Assembly: GCA_021815205.1 (NCBI GenBank)
Contig: JAKAHD010000002.1
Span: 1 to 45,537, forward strand
Origin: a bacterium
Lineage (GTDB): Bacteria > Patescibacteriota > Minisyncoccia > UBA6257 > GWB1-50-10
DNA length: 45,537 nt
Direction: 5' to 3'
In this document: one piece after another, positions 29,327-36,247 of the stretch
Layout: every line of letters begins with the position of its first letter
Position numbering within the stretch: the stretch's first letter is position 1
Made by a program: the position numbers and the translations under genes
The notes under the pieces: model-generated
Databases searched by the model: none
Told to the model about the DNA's origin: nothing
What the model saw: only the letters and a program-made list of their open reading frames with translations

Positions 29327-29767
29327 ATGGGAAAAGACATCAAGAGGAAAAAAGTACGCATACCTTCCGTTTCCATGTATCCATCGCGGAAGGAGTGGGA
29401 GATTGCGGTATGGAGAATGATGATGCGCTCCCCGGATCTGCTTGGTGTGGTGATTACTCCCGGCGAACGCCACGATCTTGTGATACGTACCGCGGTGAGA
29501 GAAGGCATTCGTTCCGGAAAAAGCTATCGTGAGATCGGAAACGAATTATGGTGTTCTCCGCAAACCATAAGCGGCATCAAAAAAGCGCTTCGCGAGGAGC
29601 GCTATCGAAGCTACTGGGAGCGAGGCAAAACAGAACGGAAGAAAAAAACATACTCCCGATCTTCTCACGATACGGCATGGCGCGAGCCGCGAAGAAGGAC
29701 AAGGCGAGTTACCGGCACGGTATCGCTGGGCGGCATCACAAGAACCCGCTACCCTGAATCGAGGTAA
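29327..29767 (+). CDS. TrpR/YerC-like helix-turn-helix protein with basic tail
   Basis: A 146-aa protein. Residues about 22-95 match the all-helical TrpR fold: WEIAVWRMMMRSPDLLGVVITPGERHDLVIRTAVREGIRSGKSYREIGNELWCSPQTISGIKKAL, with the LITPGER turn and the S-Y-R-E-I-G-N-E-L...S-x-x-T-I-S-x-I-K recognition helix. Relatives are dimeric DNA-binding repressors. The last 50 residues are very basic (RGKTERKKKTYSRSSHDTAWREPRRRTRR), unlike TrpR itself. The gene sits between palindrome copies 2 (29195) and 3 (29775), which makes those palindromes candidate operators for it. Ligand unknown. Confidence 0.75.
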   Translation: MGKDIKRKKVRIPSVSMYPSRKEWEIAVWRMMMRSPDLLGVVITPGERHDLVIRTAVREGIRSGKSYREIGNELWCSPQTISGIKKALREERYRSYWERGKTERKKKTYSRSSHDTAWREPRRRTRRVTGTVSLGGITRTRYPESR

Positions 29768-29774
29768 GCACCAT

Positions 29775-29800
29775 GGGTGTTATGACGCGTCATAACACCC
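29775..29800. repeat. Variable-core palindrome, copy 3 (core ACGCGT)
   Basis: 26-bp perfect palindrome, arms GGGTGTTATG / CATAACACCC around ACGCGT, directly after the TrpR-like gene. Confidence 0.85.
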
Positions 29801-29895
29801 CCCAAGAGGCATGGACTTTTTGAAAAATACATGGAAAAAAACAGAAGAATGGAATGAAGGATGATGACATGCACGGAGCGCAAGAAGTCGTCTAA

Positions 29896-29923
29896 CAGGT
29901 GCTATGCTATAGCATAGCACCTG
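29896..29923. repeat. Variable-core palindrome, copy 4 (core CTATAG)
   Basis: 28-bp perfect palindrome, arms CAGGTGCTATG / CATAGCACCTG (11 bp each) around CTATAG, directly after a TAA triplet and 19 nt before the glycerate kinase start. Confidence 0.85.
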
Positions 29924-29942
29924 AGGAAGTGAAAGATAACGT

Positions 29943-31247
29943 ATGGGGAAGATTCAAAATTTTGATGCACTTGCAACTTCTCCCGAGCGGAAGGCGGCCT
30001 TGGAAATCACCGAGGCGGCGCTTGCGGCAATTGATACGAAAGCGGTGATACGGAAGTGGGTATCGAATACGAATGGCAATCTCACGATAGGAGAGCATCT
30101 TATAAAAAAAGAGGAGTATGACCGTCTTTTCGTAGTGGGCGTCGGAAAGTGCGCACTTGAGGCGGGTATTGCGCTCGAGGAGATTCTCGGCGAACAATTG
30201 AGTAGCGGGATGTTGCTTACCCCGATTCATCCGTCGGCTTTATCAAATTTTCCTCCGGAAGATAAATTAAAAATTTTCGTGGGCTCGCATCCGTTCCCGA
30301 CGGAAGCGAACGTAAACGCGACAAGCGAGATCATCAACCTCCTCGCGACATGCACCCCGAAGGACATGGTACTTTTCGTTATCTCGGGCGGCGGTTCGAC
30401 GCTCTTGTGCCAGCCGAGGAATCTCGTGTGCGCGCAGGAAAAGGAGATCCTGAACATCCTTTTCGATAAAGGAGCAACAATCGAAGAGGATAATATTATC
30501 CGGAAACATCTCTCGCTTGCGCGAGGAGGACATCTTGCCGCGTACGCGTATCCCGCCCGCATCATCTCGCTTATTTTTTCCGATGTGCCGGGAGATGATG
30601 TGCAGTTTATCGCCTCGGGCCCCACAGTGATGGACACGACGACTGTTGCTGAAGCCGAAACAATCGTGAAGAAGTACCAACTCGAAAAGCACCTCGGGTT
30701 CAAGATCGAGCTCCTCGAGAATCCGAAGGACAAGAAGTATTTCGAGGGGGTTACGAATATTATCGTAGTGTCGAATCGGGTCGCGACAGACGCGATGGAA
30801 AAGAAAGCCGAAGAGCTCGGATGCAAGGCGACGACGGTAACACGCACACTCCAAGGCGAAGCGCGGAAGGTGGGGAAAAATATTGCGAAGAAAATTCACG
30901 GAATGCCGCCGGGGTCGGTATTGCTCTACGGCGGAGAGACGACCGTGACAGTCAAAGGGAGCGGCATTGGAGGGAGGAATCAAGAGGTGGCGCTCGGCGC
31001 GATGGGGAAGATTCGGGAGGGTGAACTCATACTCTCGTTCGCCTCGGATGGACGCGACAACAGTGACTGCGCGGGAGCGCTTTGTGATATAATGACGGGA
31101 GAAAAAGCCAAGAAATTAAGCCTTGATCCAAGGAGTTTTTTGAAACGGAATGATTCATTTCACTTTTTCGAAGCGGTCGGCGATTCGCTCAAAACGGGAG
31201 ACACGGGGTCGAATGTGTCGGATTTGATTATCGCGATGAAATTATAG
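29943..31247 (+). CDS. Glycerate 2-kinase (GckA/TtuD, MOFRL family)
   Basis: Phosphorylates D-glycerate to 2-phosphoglycerate. A 434-aa protein with the two-domain structure of the family: an N-terminal DUF4147 part (LFVVGVGKCALEAGIALEEIL, HPFPTEANVNATSEIINLL, MVLFVISGGGSTLLCQP, NIIRKHLSLARGGHLA, SDVPGDDVQFIASGPTV) and a C-terminal MOFRL domain (LLYGGETTVTVKGSGIGGRNQEVALGA, LILSFASDGRDNSDCAGALCD, GDSLKTGDTGSNVSDLIIAM). All conserved segments are present. Enolase (37.5 kb) and PEP synthase (next gene) act on its product. Start ATG 29943 follows palindrome copy 4. No near ribosome-binding site; GAGGAAG is about 13 nt away. Confidence 0.9.
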   Translation: MGKIQNFDALATSPERKAALEITEAALAAIDTKAVIRKWVSNTNGNLTIGEHLIKKEEYDRLFVVGVGKCALEAGIALEEILGEQLSSGMLLTPIHPSALSNFPPEDKLKIFVGSHPFPTEANVNATSEIINLLATCTPKDMVLFVISGGGSTLLCQPRNLVCAQEKEILNILFDKGATIEEDNIIRKHLSLARGGHLAAYAYPARIISLIFSDVPGDDVQFIASGPTVMDTTTVAEAETIVKKYQLEKHLGFKIELLENPKDKKYFEGVTNIIVVSNRVATDAMEKKAEELGCKATTVTRTLQGEARKVGKNIAKKIHGMPPGSVLLYGGETTVTVKGSGIGGRNQEVALGAMGKIREGELILSFASDGRDNSDCAGALCDIMTGEKAKKLSLDPRSFLKRNDSFHFFEAVGDSLKTGDTGSNVSDLIIAMKL

Positions 31248-31337
31248 AAATTAAGTAGTAGTTAGGTAGAAATTTTTCGTACGGACAACTTCATTACCAT
31301 AAATTACCCACCTAGTTACTACGCAATTACTTTACTC
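31248..31337. repeat. Hairpin between glycerate kinase and ppsA
   Basis: AATTAAGTAGTAGTTAGGTAG (31249-31269) pairs imperfectly with CACCTAGTTACTACGCAATTAC (31309-31330). It starts at the stop codon of the upstream gene, like several other hairpins in this window. Confidence 0.5.
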
Positions 31338-33929
31338 ATGCAACGCAATAAAAAACTTATTCTCAAATTCGAGGAGATCACCATAAAGGACGTGCCGCTC
31401 GTGGGAGGAAAGAACGCTTCCCTTGGGGAAATGATCCGCTATCTTGCGCCGCAGGGGGTGAGGATTCCAAGCGGATTCGTAGTGACCGCCGCAGCATACC
31501 GCTCCTTCTTAAAAAAATCCCGAATTCCGAATCCCGAATTCCAAATAAATCCAAAATCCAAGAAAATAAAGAAGAAGATAACGCTGGAGAGTTTTATTAA
31601 AACCACTCTTAAGGGACTTGATACGAAAGATCTGAAGAATCTTGCGGAACGGGGGAGATTGGTGCGGGAAACGATAAAAAAGACGGAGCTTCCTAGCGAT
31701 CTGAAACGCGCAATCGCGAACGGGTATGCCAACCTCGAAAAGCGGTACGGCAAAAATGCCGATGTCGCGGTGCGTTCTTCGGCAACCGCGGAAGACTTGC
31801 CCGGCGCAAGTTTTGCGGGAGAGCACGACACCTATCTGAATATGCGGGGCGTTGATGAAGTAATCGAAGCGGTGCGCGCCGCGATGGCTTCGCTTTTCAC
31901 CGATCGCGCGATTTCATACCGCGTCGATAAGAAGTTTGATCATTTGAAAGTCGCGCTTTCCGTGGGAGTGCAGAAAATGGTGCGGTCCGACAAAGGCGCC
32001 TCGGGTGTGATGTTTACCGTGGACACCGAATCCGGGTTCCGTGATCTCGTGATCATAAACGGTTCGTGGGGACTTGGGGAGATGATCGTGCAGGGAGAAG
32101 TAACCCCCGACGAGTTCCTTGTTTTCAAAAAGAATTTAGAGATCAGCATACATCAGCCTCATCAGCATACATCAGTGTTGCATCCAATAATCAGCAAAAA
32201 GCTCGGAGTAAAAAACAGAAAGATGATTTACTCCGAGGGACGCGGCATTAAAACAACGAAGATCATAACTACAAACGAGAGGGAGAAAGATACTTTCGTG
32301 CTTTCGGAAAAAGAAGCGTTGCATCTTGCGGAGTGGGGGGCGCTCATAGAGAAACATTACTCAGAAAAGAATAAGAAATGGACCCCGATGGATATCGAAT
32401 GGGCGAAAGATGGGAAGAACGGCGAGCTGTATATCGTTCAGGCTCGCCCCGAAACCGTGCAGGCGGGAAAGGATTTTTCGAAAATCAAGGAATATAACCG
32501 GAAAGAGAACGGGAAGATTCTCGTACGGGGTGCGTCCGTGGGATCGAATATTGCGAGCGGGAAAGCCCGTGTAATACTCGATGCAAAACGCATTAAGGAG
32601 TTCAAGACGGGAGAGGTGCTCGTGACGACGATGACCGACCCCGACTGGGAGCCGATTATGAAGATCGCCTCGGCGATCGTGACGGACAAGGGCGGCCGCA
32701 CCTCCCACGCCGCAATCGTTTCGCGCGAGTTGGGGATTCCTTGTGTAGTGGGCACGGAGAACGCGACAAGGATCATACGGACGGGGCAGGAGGTTACCGT
32801 AGATACGACGGGAAGCGAGGGGTTCGTGTTTGCGGGCACGTTGAAGTTCGAGGTAGTTGAACATGATATAAAAAAGATTCCGAAACCGAAGGTGCATATC
32901 ATGGTGAATATTGCGACTCCCGATTCCGCGTTCGAAAAGTCATTCCTGCCGACAAACGGCGTGGGACTCGCGCGCGAAGAATTCATCATCGCGGGCGATA
33001 TCGGCATTCATCCGAATCTGCTCCTTAATTTTGAAAAAATCAAGAAGAAATTCAAAATTCTCCCCCTGCGGGGGATCTCCCAAAGAGACACAAATTCTAA
33101 ATTACAAACAAATTCCAAATTCAAAATTTCAAAAGACGAAGTAAAACGTTTGGTAAAAAAAGTGGAAGAAAAAATGGGAGGGTGGAAAAGCCCGACGCAA
33201 TTCTATGTCGATAAGTTGGCATACGGGATCGCGAAAATCGGCGCGGCATTCTATCCGAAGCCGGTTATCGTGCGATTTTCCGACTTCAAAACGAACGAAT
33301 ATCGTACGCTTTTGGGCGGCGATCTCTACGAACCCAAGGAGGAGAACCCGATGATCGGATGGCGCGGCGCATCGCGATATTACAACCCGAATTTCGCCGA
33401 TGCCTTCGCGCTCGAGGTAAAGGCAATGAAAAAAGTGCGAAACGAGATGGGGCTCACGAATATCATTCCGATGATCCCGTTCGTGAGGACCCCCGAGGAG
33501 GGGAAGAGGGTGGTGGGTATTATGAAAAAGAACGGGCTCTCGAGGAAAAAGGATGCGACCCTCAAGATATACATGATGTGCGAAATTCCATCGGATGTGC
33601 TCCGCGCGGACGAGTTTCTCGACATCTTCGACGGCATGTCGATCGGCTCGAACGATTTGACCCAGCTTACGGTGGGGATCGACCGCGACGGGAATGAGTC
33701 CGTGCGCGGCATCACGAACGAGAACGACGAGTCGGTGAAGAAATTTATTTCCGAAGTTATTCAGACGTGTAAGAGAAGGAAAAAATACATCGGCATCTGC
33801 GGCCAGGCGCCGTCGGATTACCCCGAGTTTGCCGAATTCCTCTTAAAAGAAGGAATCGACAGCATTTCCCTGAATCCCGATACGGTTATCAAGACCACAA
33901 TTGCGCTTGCGAAAAAACACGGTAAATAG
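31338..33929 (+). CDS. ppsA: Phosphoenolpyruvate synthase with repeat-derived insertions
   Basis: Interconverts pyruvate + ATP and PEP + AMP + Pi. An 863-aa protein (E. coli 792). N-terminal ATP-grasp domain (LVGGKNASLGEMI, VAVRSSATAEDLPGASFAGEHDTYLN, GASGVMFTVDTESGFRD), mobile phosphohistidine domain (DKGGRTSHAAIVSRELGIPCVVG, His near residue 457), C-terminal TIM barrel (GVGLAREEFI, KPVIVRFSDFKTNEY, GSNDLTQLTVGIDRD, GICGQAPSDYPEF). The extra length is in three loops coded by repeat-like DNA: about 31517-31560 (SRIPNPEFQINPKSKK), 32142-32179 (ISIHQPHQHTSV, 19-bp tandem) and about 33049-33130 (FKILPLRGISQRDTN, SKLQTNSKFKISK). Catalytic motifs are unaffected. It may run in the ATP-forming direction in this fermentative-looking organism. 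Confidence 0.93.
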   Translation: MQRNKKLILKFEEITIKDVPLVGGKNASLGEMIRYLAPQGVRIPSGFVVTAAAYRSFLKKSRIPNPEFQINPKSKKIKKKITLESFIKTTLKGLDTKDLKNLAERGRLVRETIKKTELPSDLKRAIANGYANLEKRYGKNADVAVRSSATAEDLPGASFAGEHDTYLNMRGVDEVIEAVRAAMASLFTDRAISYRVDKKFDHLKVALSVGVQKMVRSDKGASGVMFTVDTESGFRDLVIINGSWGLGEMIVQGEVTPDEFLVFKKNLEISIHQPHQHTSVLHPIISKKLGVKNRKMIYSEGRGIKTTKIITTNEREKDTFVLSEKEALHLAEWGALIEKHYSEKNKKWTPMDIEWAKDGKNGELYIVQARPETVQAGKDFSKIKEYNRKENGKILVRGASVGSNIASGKARVILDAKRIKEFKTGEVLVTTMTDPDWEPIMKIASAIVTDKGGRTSHAAIVSRELGIPCVVGTENATRIIRTGQEVTVDTTGSEGFVFAGTLKFEVVEHDIKKIPKPKVHIMVNIATPDSAFEKSFLPTNGVGLAREEFIIAGDIGIHPNLLLNFEKIKKKFKILPLRGISQRDTNSKLQTNSKFKISKDEVKRLVKKVEEKMGGWKSPTQFYVDKLAYGIAKIGAAFYPKPVIVRFSDFKTNEYRTLLGGDLYEPKEENPMIGWRGASRYYNPNFADAFALEVKAMKKVRNEMGLTNIIPMIPFVRTPEEGKRVVGIMKKNGLSRKKDATLKIYMMCEIPSDVLRADEFLDIFDGMSIGSNDLTQLTVGIDRDGNESVRGITNENDESVKKFISEVIQTCKRRKKYIGICGQAPSDYPEFAEFLLKEGIDSISLNPDTVIKTTIALAKKHGK
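31517..31560. repeat. CCGAATTCC-type repeat inside ppsA
   Basis: Direct repeats ATCCCGAATTCC and AATCCAAAATCC in frame. The same words fill intergenic sites at 466-480 and 25271-25310. It encodes about 13-15 residues in a loop of the ATP-grasp domain. Confidence 0.6.
32142..32179. repeat. 19-bp tandem repeat inside ppsA
   Basis: ATCAGCATACATCAGCCTC (32142-32160) followed by ATCAGCATACATCAGTGTT (32161-32179). Related to the tandem in mnmA at 23488-23525 and to the intergenic patch at 8876-8912. Confidence 0.8.
33049..33130. repeat. Hairpin plus AATTCCAAATT repeat inside ppsA
   Basis: CCCCCTGCGGGGG hairpin (about 33062-33074) followed by ATCTCCC, then AAATTCTAAATTAC / AAATTCCAAATTC words. Both parts occur as intergenic repeats elsewhere (7729, 25430, 34222; 15474, 17046). 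It encodes about 25 extra residues. Confidence 0.65.
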
Positions 33930-34083
33930 GAATTGGGAATTGAGTAATTAGTAATTTGAAATCTGGATACATAAATCAAAATCTCCAAGTAGAAACATTC
34001 TTTTACCCAAGGAGGAACCAAGCGGAGCGGTAATCACCGTGGTGTATCGTCAGAAAAAGTCATTTTAGCTGTAGGGAATGTAA

Positions 34084-34107
34084 GGTGTTATGACGCGTCA
34101 TAACACC
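34084..34107. repeat. Variable-core palindrome, copy 5 (core ACGCGT)
   Basis: 24-bp perfect palindrome, arms GGTGTTATG / CATAACACC around ACGCGT. A T-rich TCTTTTTTAG begins about 5 nt after, so here it could also terminate transcription. Confidence 0.85.
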
Positions 34108-34191
34108 CGTGTCTTTTTTAGGACCTCAGTTTCGTGCGTATGCACGGAACTGAGGCCAGCGCCCGCATGTTCAATAGTTCCGAGATTGTTA

Positions 34192-34197
34192 TATAAT
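34192..34197 (+). promoter_or_regulatory. -10 box upstream of Cys-rich paralogue 2
   Basis: TATAAT ends 6 nt before an ATG at 34204. That ATG opens only a 37-codon repeat-derived frame, so the original leaderless gene start was probably displaced by the repeat that follows. Confidence 0.4.
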
Positions 34198-34246
34198 AAC
34201 GGTATGTCTGCCTATGGCAGATCTCCCGTAGGGAGACAACCCATTC

Positions 34247-34300
34247 ATGAACCCCGAAGTAAAAATCTGCAAAGATTGCCATCAATTCGGGGTTATATGA
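34247..34300 (+). pseudogene. 17-codon N-terminal remnant of a Cys-rich paralogue
   Basis: ATG 34247 encodes MNPEVKICKDCHQFGVI then TGA. It lines up residue by residue with the first 17 residues of the full gene 88 bases downstream (MNQEKRTCQNCKQSFVI) and of the copy at 3533, including both zinc-ribbon cysteines. The reading frame ends exactly where palindrome copy 6 begins. It looks like the head of a third copy, truncated at the palindrome. Confidence 0.6.
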
Positions 34301-34301
34301 C

Positions 34302-34327
34302 GGGTGCTATGCTATAGCATAGCACCC
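34302..34327. repeat. Variable-core palindrome, copy 6 (core CTATAG)
   Basis: 26-bp perfect palindrome, arms GGGTGCTATG / CATAGCACCC around CTATAG, placed between the truncated head and the intact start of the Cys-rich gene (ATG 34335). Confidence 0.85.
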
Positions 34328-34334
34328 CACTTCC

Positions 34335-36113
34335 ATGAATCAGGAGAAAAGAACATGTCAGAATTGTAAGCAATCCTTCGTCATTGAACCGGATGATTTC
34401 GGTTTCTATGAGAGGATGCGGGTGCCGGCGCCGACATTCTGTCCTGCCTGCCGCACGCAACGGAGAATGGCATTCCGGAACGATGGATTTTTATATAAGC
34501 GAAAGAGCGATTTTTCCGGAGAGAGCATTTTCTCGATGTATTCGGAGAAATCCCCAATAAAGGTATATGAGCTTGAAGCGTGGTATTCGGATAAGTGGGA
34601 CCCCATAAGTTATGGCAGGGATGTTGATTTTTCAAGGCCGTTTTTCGAGCAGATTCGCGAGATGTTTCAAGAAGTCCCGTGGCGAGCGAGAGGTATTATT
34701 AAGCCCGTGGGGAGCGAATACTCGAACAACTTCACTGGATTCAAAAATTGCTACCTCTGCTTTAACGGCAGCGAATCGGAGGAATGCGGCTATTCGAACG
34801 GGCTGGATTATTCCAAAAACTCTTTCGACAACTCCCATATCGCGTATTGCGAACTCGCCTACGAAGGGTTTTGGCTCACGAGATGCAATACGATCGCGTT
34901 CTCGTCACAATGCGAGGACAGCTTCAATATTTGGTTTTCAAAGAATTTGCGGGGATGTTCGAATTGTTTCGGATGTGCGAACCTCACGAATAAAAGTTTC
35001 TGTATTTTCAACAGACAATATACGAAAGAAGAATATGAAAAGGAAATCCAGAAATACAATCTCGGTTCCCGTAGCGCGGTAAAAATGTTATGGCAGAGGG
35101 CGCAAAAGTTTTGGTTGCAGTTTCCCGAAAAGTTCATGCAAGGAGCGAAAAACTCCAGAGTGAGCGGAAACTACATCAATCAGTCGAAAAACGTGTTCGA
35201 GTCGTATCTCGTTCGAAGCGGCGAAGACTTGAAGAGTTGCCAATATCTTCAGACGGGACCCAACAAGGACTGCCGGGACCTTACGTTCTTTGTGGGGAAC
35301 GAACTTGTGTATGAAGCAGCCCAATGTGGTGATGGCGCGTATAATCTGAAATTCTGTTTTCAGTGCTGGACGAATGTAAAAAATCTCCAATATTGTACGA
35401 GCTGTCTTTCTTCTTCCGATTGCTTCGGGTGTTCAAGTTTGCGCAATAAGCAATATTGTATTTTGAACAAGCAATATACGAAAGAAGAATATGAAAAACT
35501 CGTTCCGAAAATCATCGCGCACATGAACGAGATGCCGTATGTGGATGAAAAAGGAAGAAAATATTGCTATGGTGAATTCTTCCCGGCCGCGTTTTCTCCC
35601 TTTGCATACAACGAAACGATTGCACAAGAGTATTTTCCGCTCACGAAAGACGAAGCGGCGGAACAAGGATATGCATGGAAAGATCAGGAGGCAAAGGGAT
35701 ATAGCGTTACGCTTCCCGTCGAAGAAATAGTGGACGATATCAAATTCGCGGACGAGAGCATTTTAAATCAGGTAATAGAATGCGCGCATGAAGGAAGATG
35801 CAACGATCAGTGCACGAAGGCATTTAGAATCATTCCGCAGGAACTCTTATTCTATAAAAGAATGAATCTGCCCATCCCCGATCTCTGTCCGAACTGCAGG
35901 CATTTCGAACGCTTGAAGCGAAGAAATCCGATTCACCTCTGGCACCGCGCCTGCCAGTGCGCAGGTACGAAATCGGAAAACGGAGTATATACGAATACCG
36001 CAGCGCATCAACACGGGGCGGGGAAGTGTACAAACGAATTCGAAACCAGTTATTCGCCCGACCGTCCCGAGATCGTGTACTGCGAGCAGTGCTATCAAGC
36101 TGAGATAATTTAG
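34335..36113 (+). CDS. Cys-rich multi-zinc-ribbon protein, paralogue 2
   Basis: A 592-aa paralogue of the protein at 3533, similar over its full length. N-terminal ribbon C8, C11, C36, C39 (RTCQNCKQ ... FCPACR). The central repeats are clearer here: 'GFKNCYLCFNGSESEECGYSNGLDYSKNSFDNSHI', 'CSNCFGCANLTNKSFCIFNRQYTKEEYEKEI', then again 'SDCFGCSSLRNKQYCILNKQYTKEEYEKLV'. The QYTKEEYEK segment is thus present twice in one chain, showing an internal duplication. The C-terminal ribbon is CAHEGRCNDQCTKAFRIIP ... CPNCRH, and the end is SPDRPEIVYCEQCYQAEII. No known catalytic motif, signal peptide or membrane helix. The stop TAG is the first codon of repeat copy 3. Function unknown. Confidence 0.8.
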   Translation: MNQEKRTCQNCKQSFVIEPDDFGFYERMRVPAPTFCPACRTQRRMAFRNDGFLYKRKSDFSGESIFSMYSEKSPIKVYELEAWYSDKWDPISYGRDVDFSRPFFEQIREMFQEVPWRARGIIKPVGSEYSNNFTGFKNCYLCFNGSESEECGYSNGLDYSKNSFDNSHIAYCELAYEGFWLTRCNTIAFSSQCEDSFNIWFSKNLRGCSNCFGCANLTNKSFCIFNRQYTKEEYEKEIQKYNLGSRSAVKMLWQRAQKFWLQFPEKFMQGAKNSRVSGNYINQSKNVFESYLVRSGEDLKSCQYLQTGPNKDCRDLTFFVGNELVYEAAQCGDGAYNLKFCFQCWTNVKNLQYCTSCLSSSDCFGCSSLRNKQYCILNKQYTKEEYEKLVPKIIAHMNEMPYVDEKGRKYCYGEFFPAAFSPFAYNETIAQEYFPLTKDEAAEQGYAWKDQEAKGYSVTLPVEEIVDDIKFADESILNQVIECAHEGRCNDQCTKAFRIIPQELLFYKRMNLPIPDLCPNCRHFERLKRRNPIHLWHRACQCAGTKSENGVYTNTAAHQHGAGKCTNEFETSYSPDRPEIVYCEQCYQAEII

Positions 36114-36228
36114 AAGCAGATCACGCAGAAATGTACGCGGATATACCCCTCACATAAATACTTATGTGAGGGGTATACGCAGATGCGTTCTGCGTCAATC
36201 TGCGGCGCTTCTGCGTTATCCGCTTCTA
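36111..36228. repeat. TAGAAGC/ACGCAGA hairpin element, copy 3
   Basis: Begins with the stop codon of the Cys-rich gene (TAGAAGCAGATCACGCAGA). The inner stem is TACCCCTCACATAA / TTATGTGAGGGGTA (14 bp, loop ATAC); it ends CTTCTGCGTTATCCGCTTCTA. Nearly the same as copy 2. Confidence 0.8.
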
Positions 36229-36233
36229 TGTGT

Positions 36234-36239
36234 TACAAT
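36234..36239 (+). promoter_or_regulatory. Extended -10 box of the D-2-hydroxyacid dehydrogenase gene
   Basis: TGT-TACAAT ends 8 nt before ATG 36248, directly after repeat copy 3. Confidence 0.5.
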
Positions 36240-36247
36240 ATCGGTAT

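Larger units (their letters stand above)
33930..34334. other. Intergenic region with two palindromes, hairpin and gene fragment
   Basis: Contains GGAATTGGGAATTGAG repeat (33930-33946), palindrome copy 5 (34084-34107) followed by TCTTTTTTAG, a CCTCAGTT..CGTGC / GCACG..AACTGAGG hairpin (34124-34155), TATAAT (34192-34197), a GTCTGCC...TCTCCCGTAGGGAGAC hairpin pair (34206-34234), the 17-codon Cys-rich fragment (34247-34300) and palindrome copy 6 (34302-34327). Confidence 0.7.

Noticed and set aside
34204-34317. 37-codon frame starting 6 nt after the TATAAT at 34192
   Set aside because: Its codons run through the TCTCCCGTAGGGAGA hairpin and palindrome copy 6; the product shows no protein-like pattern.
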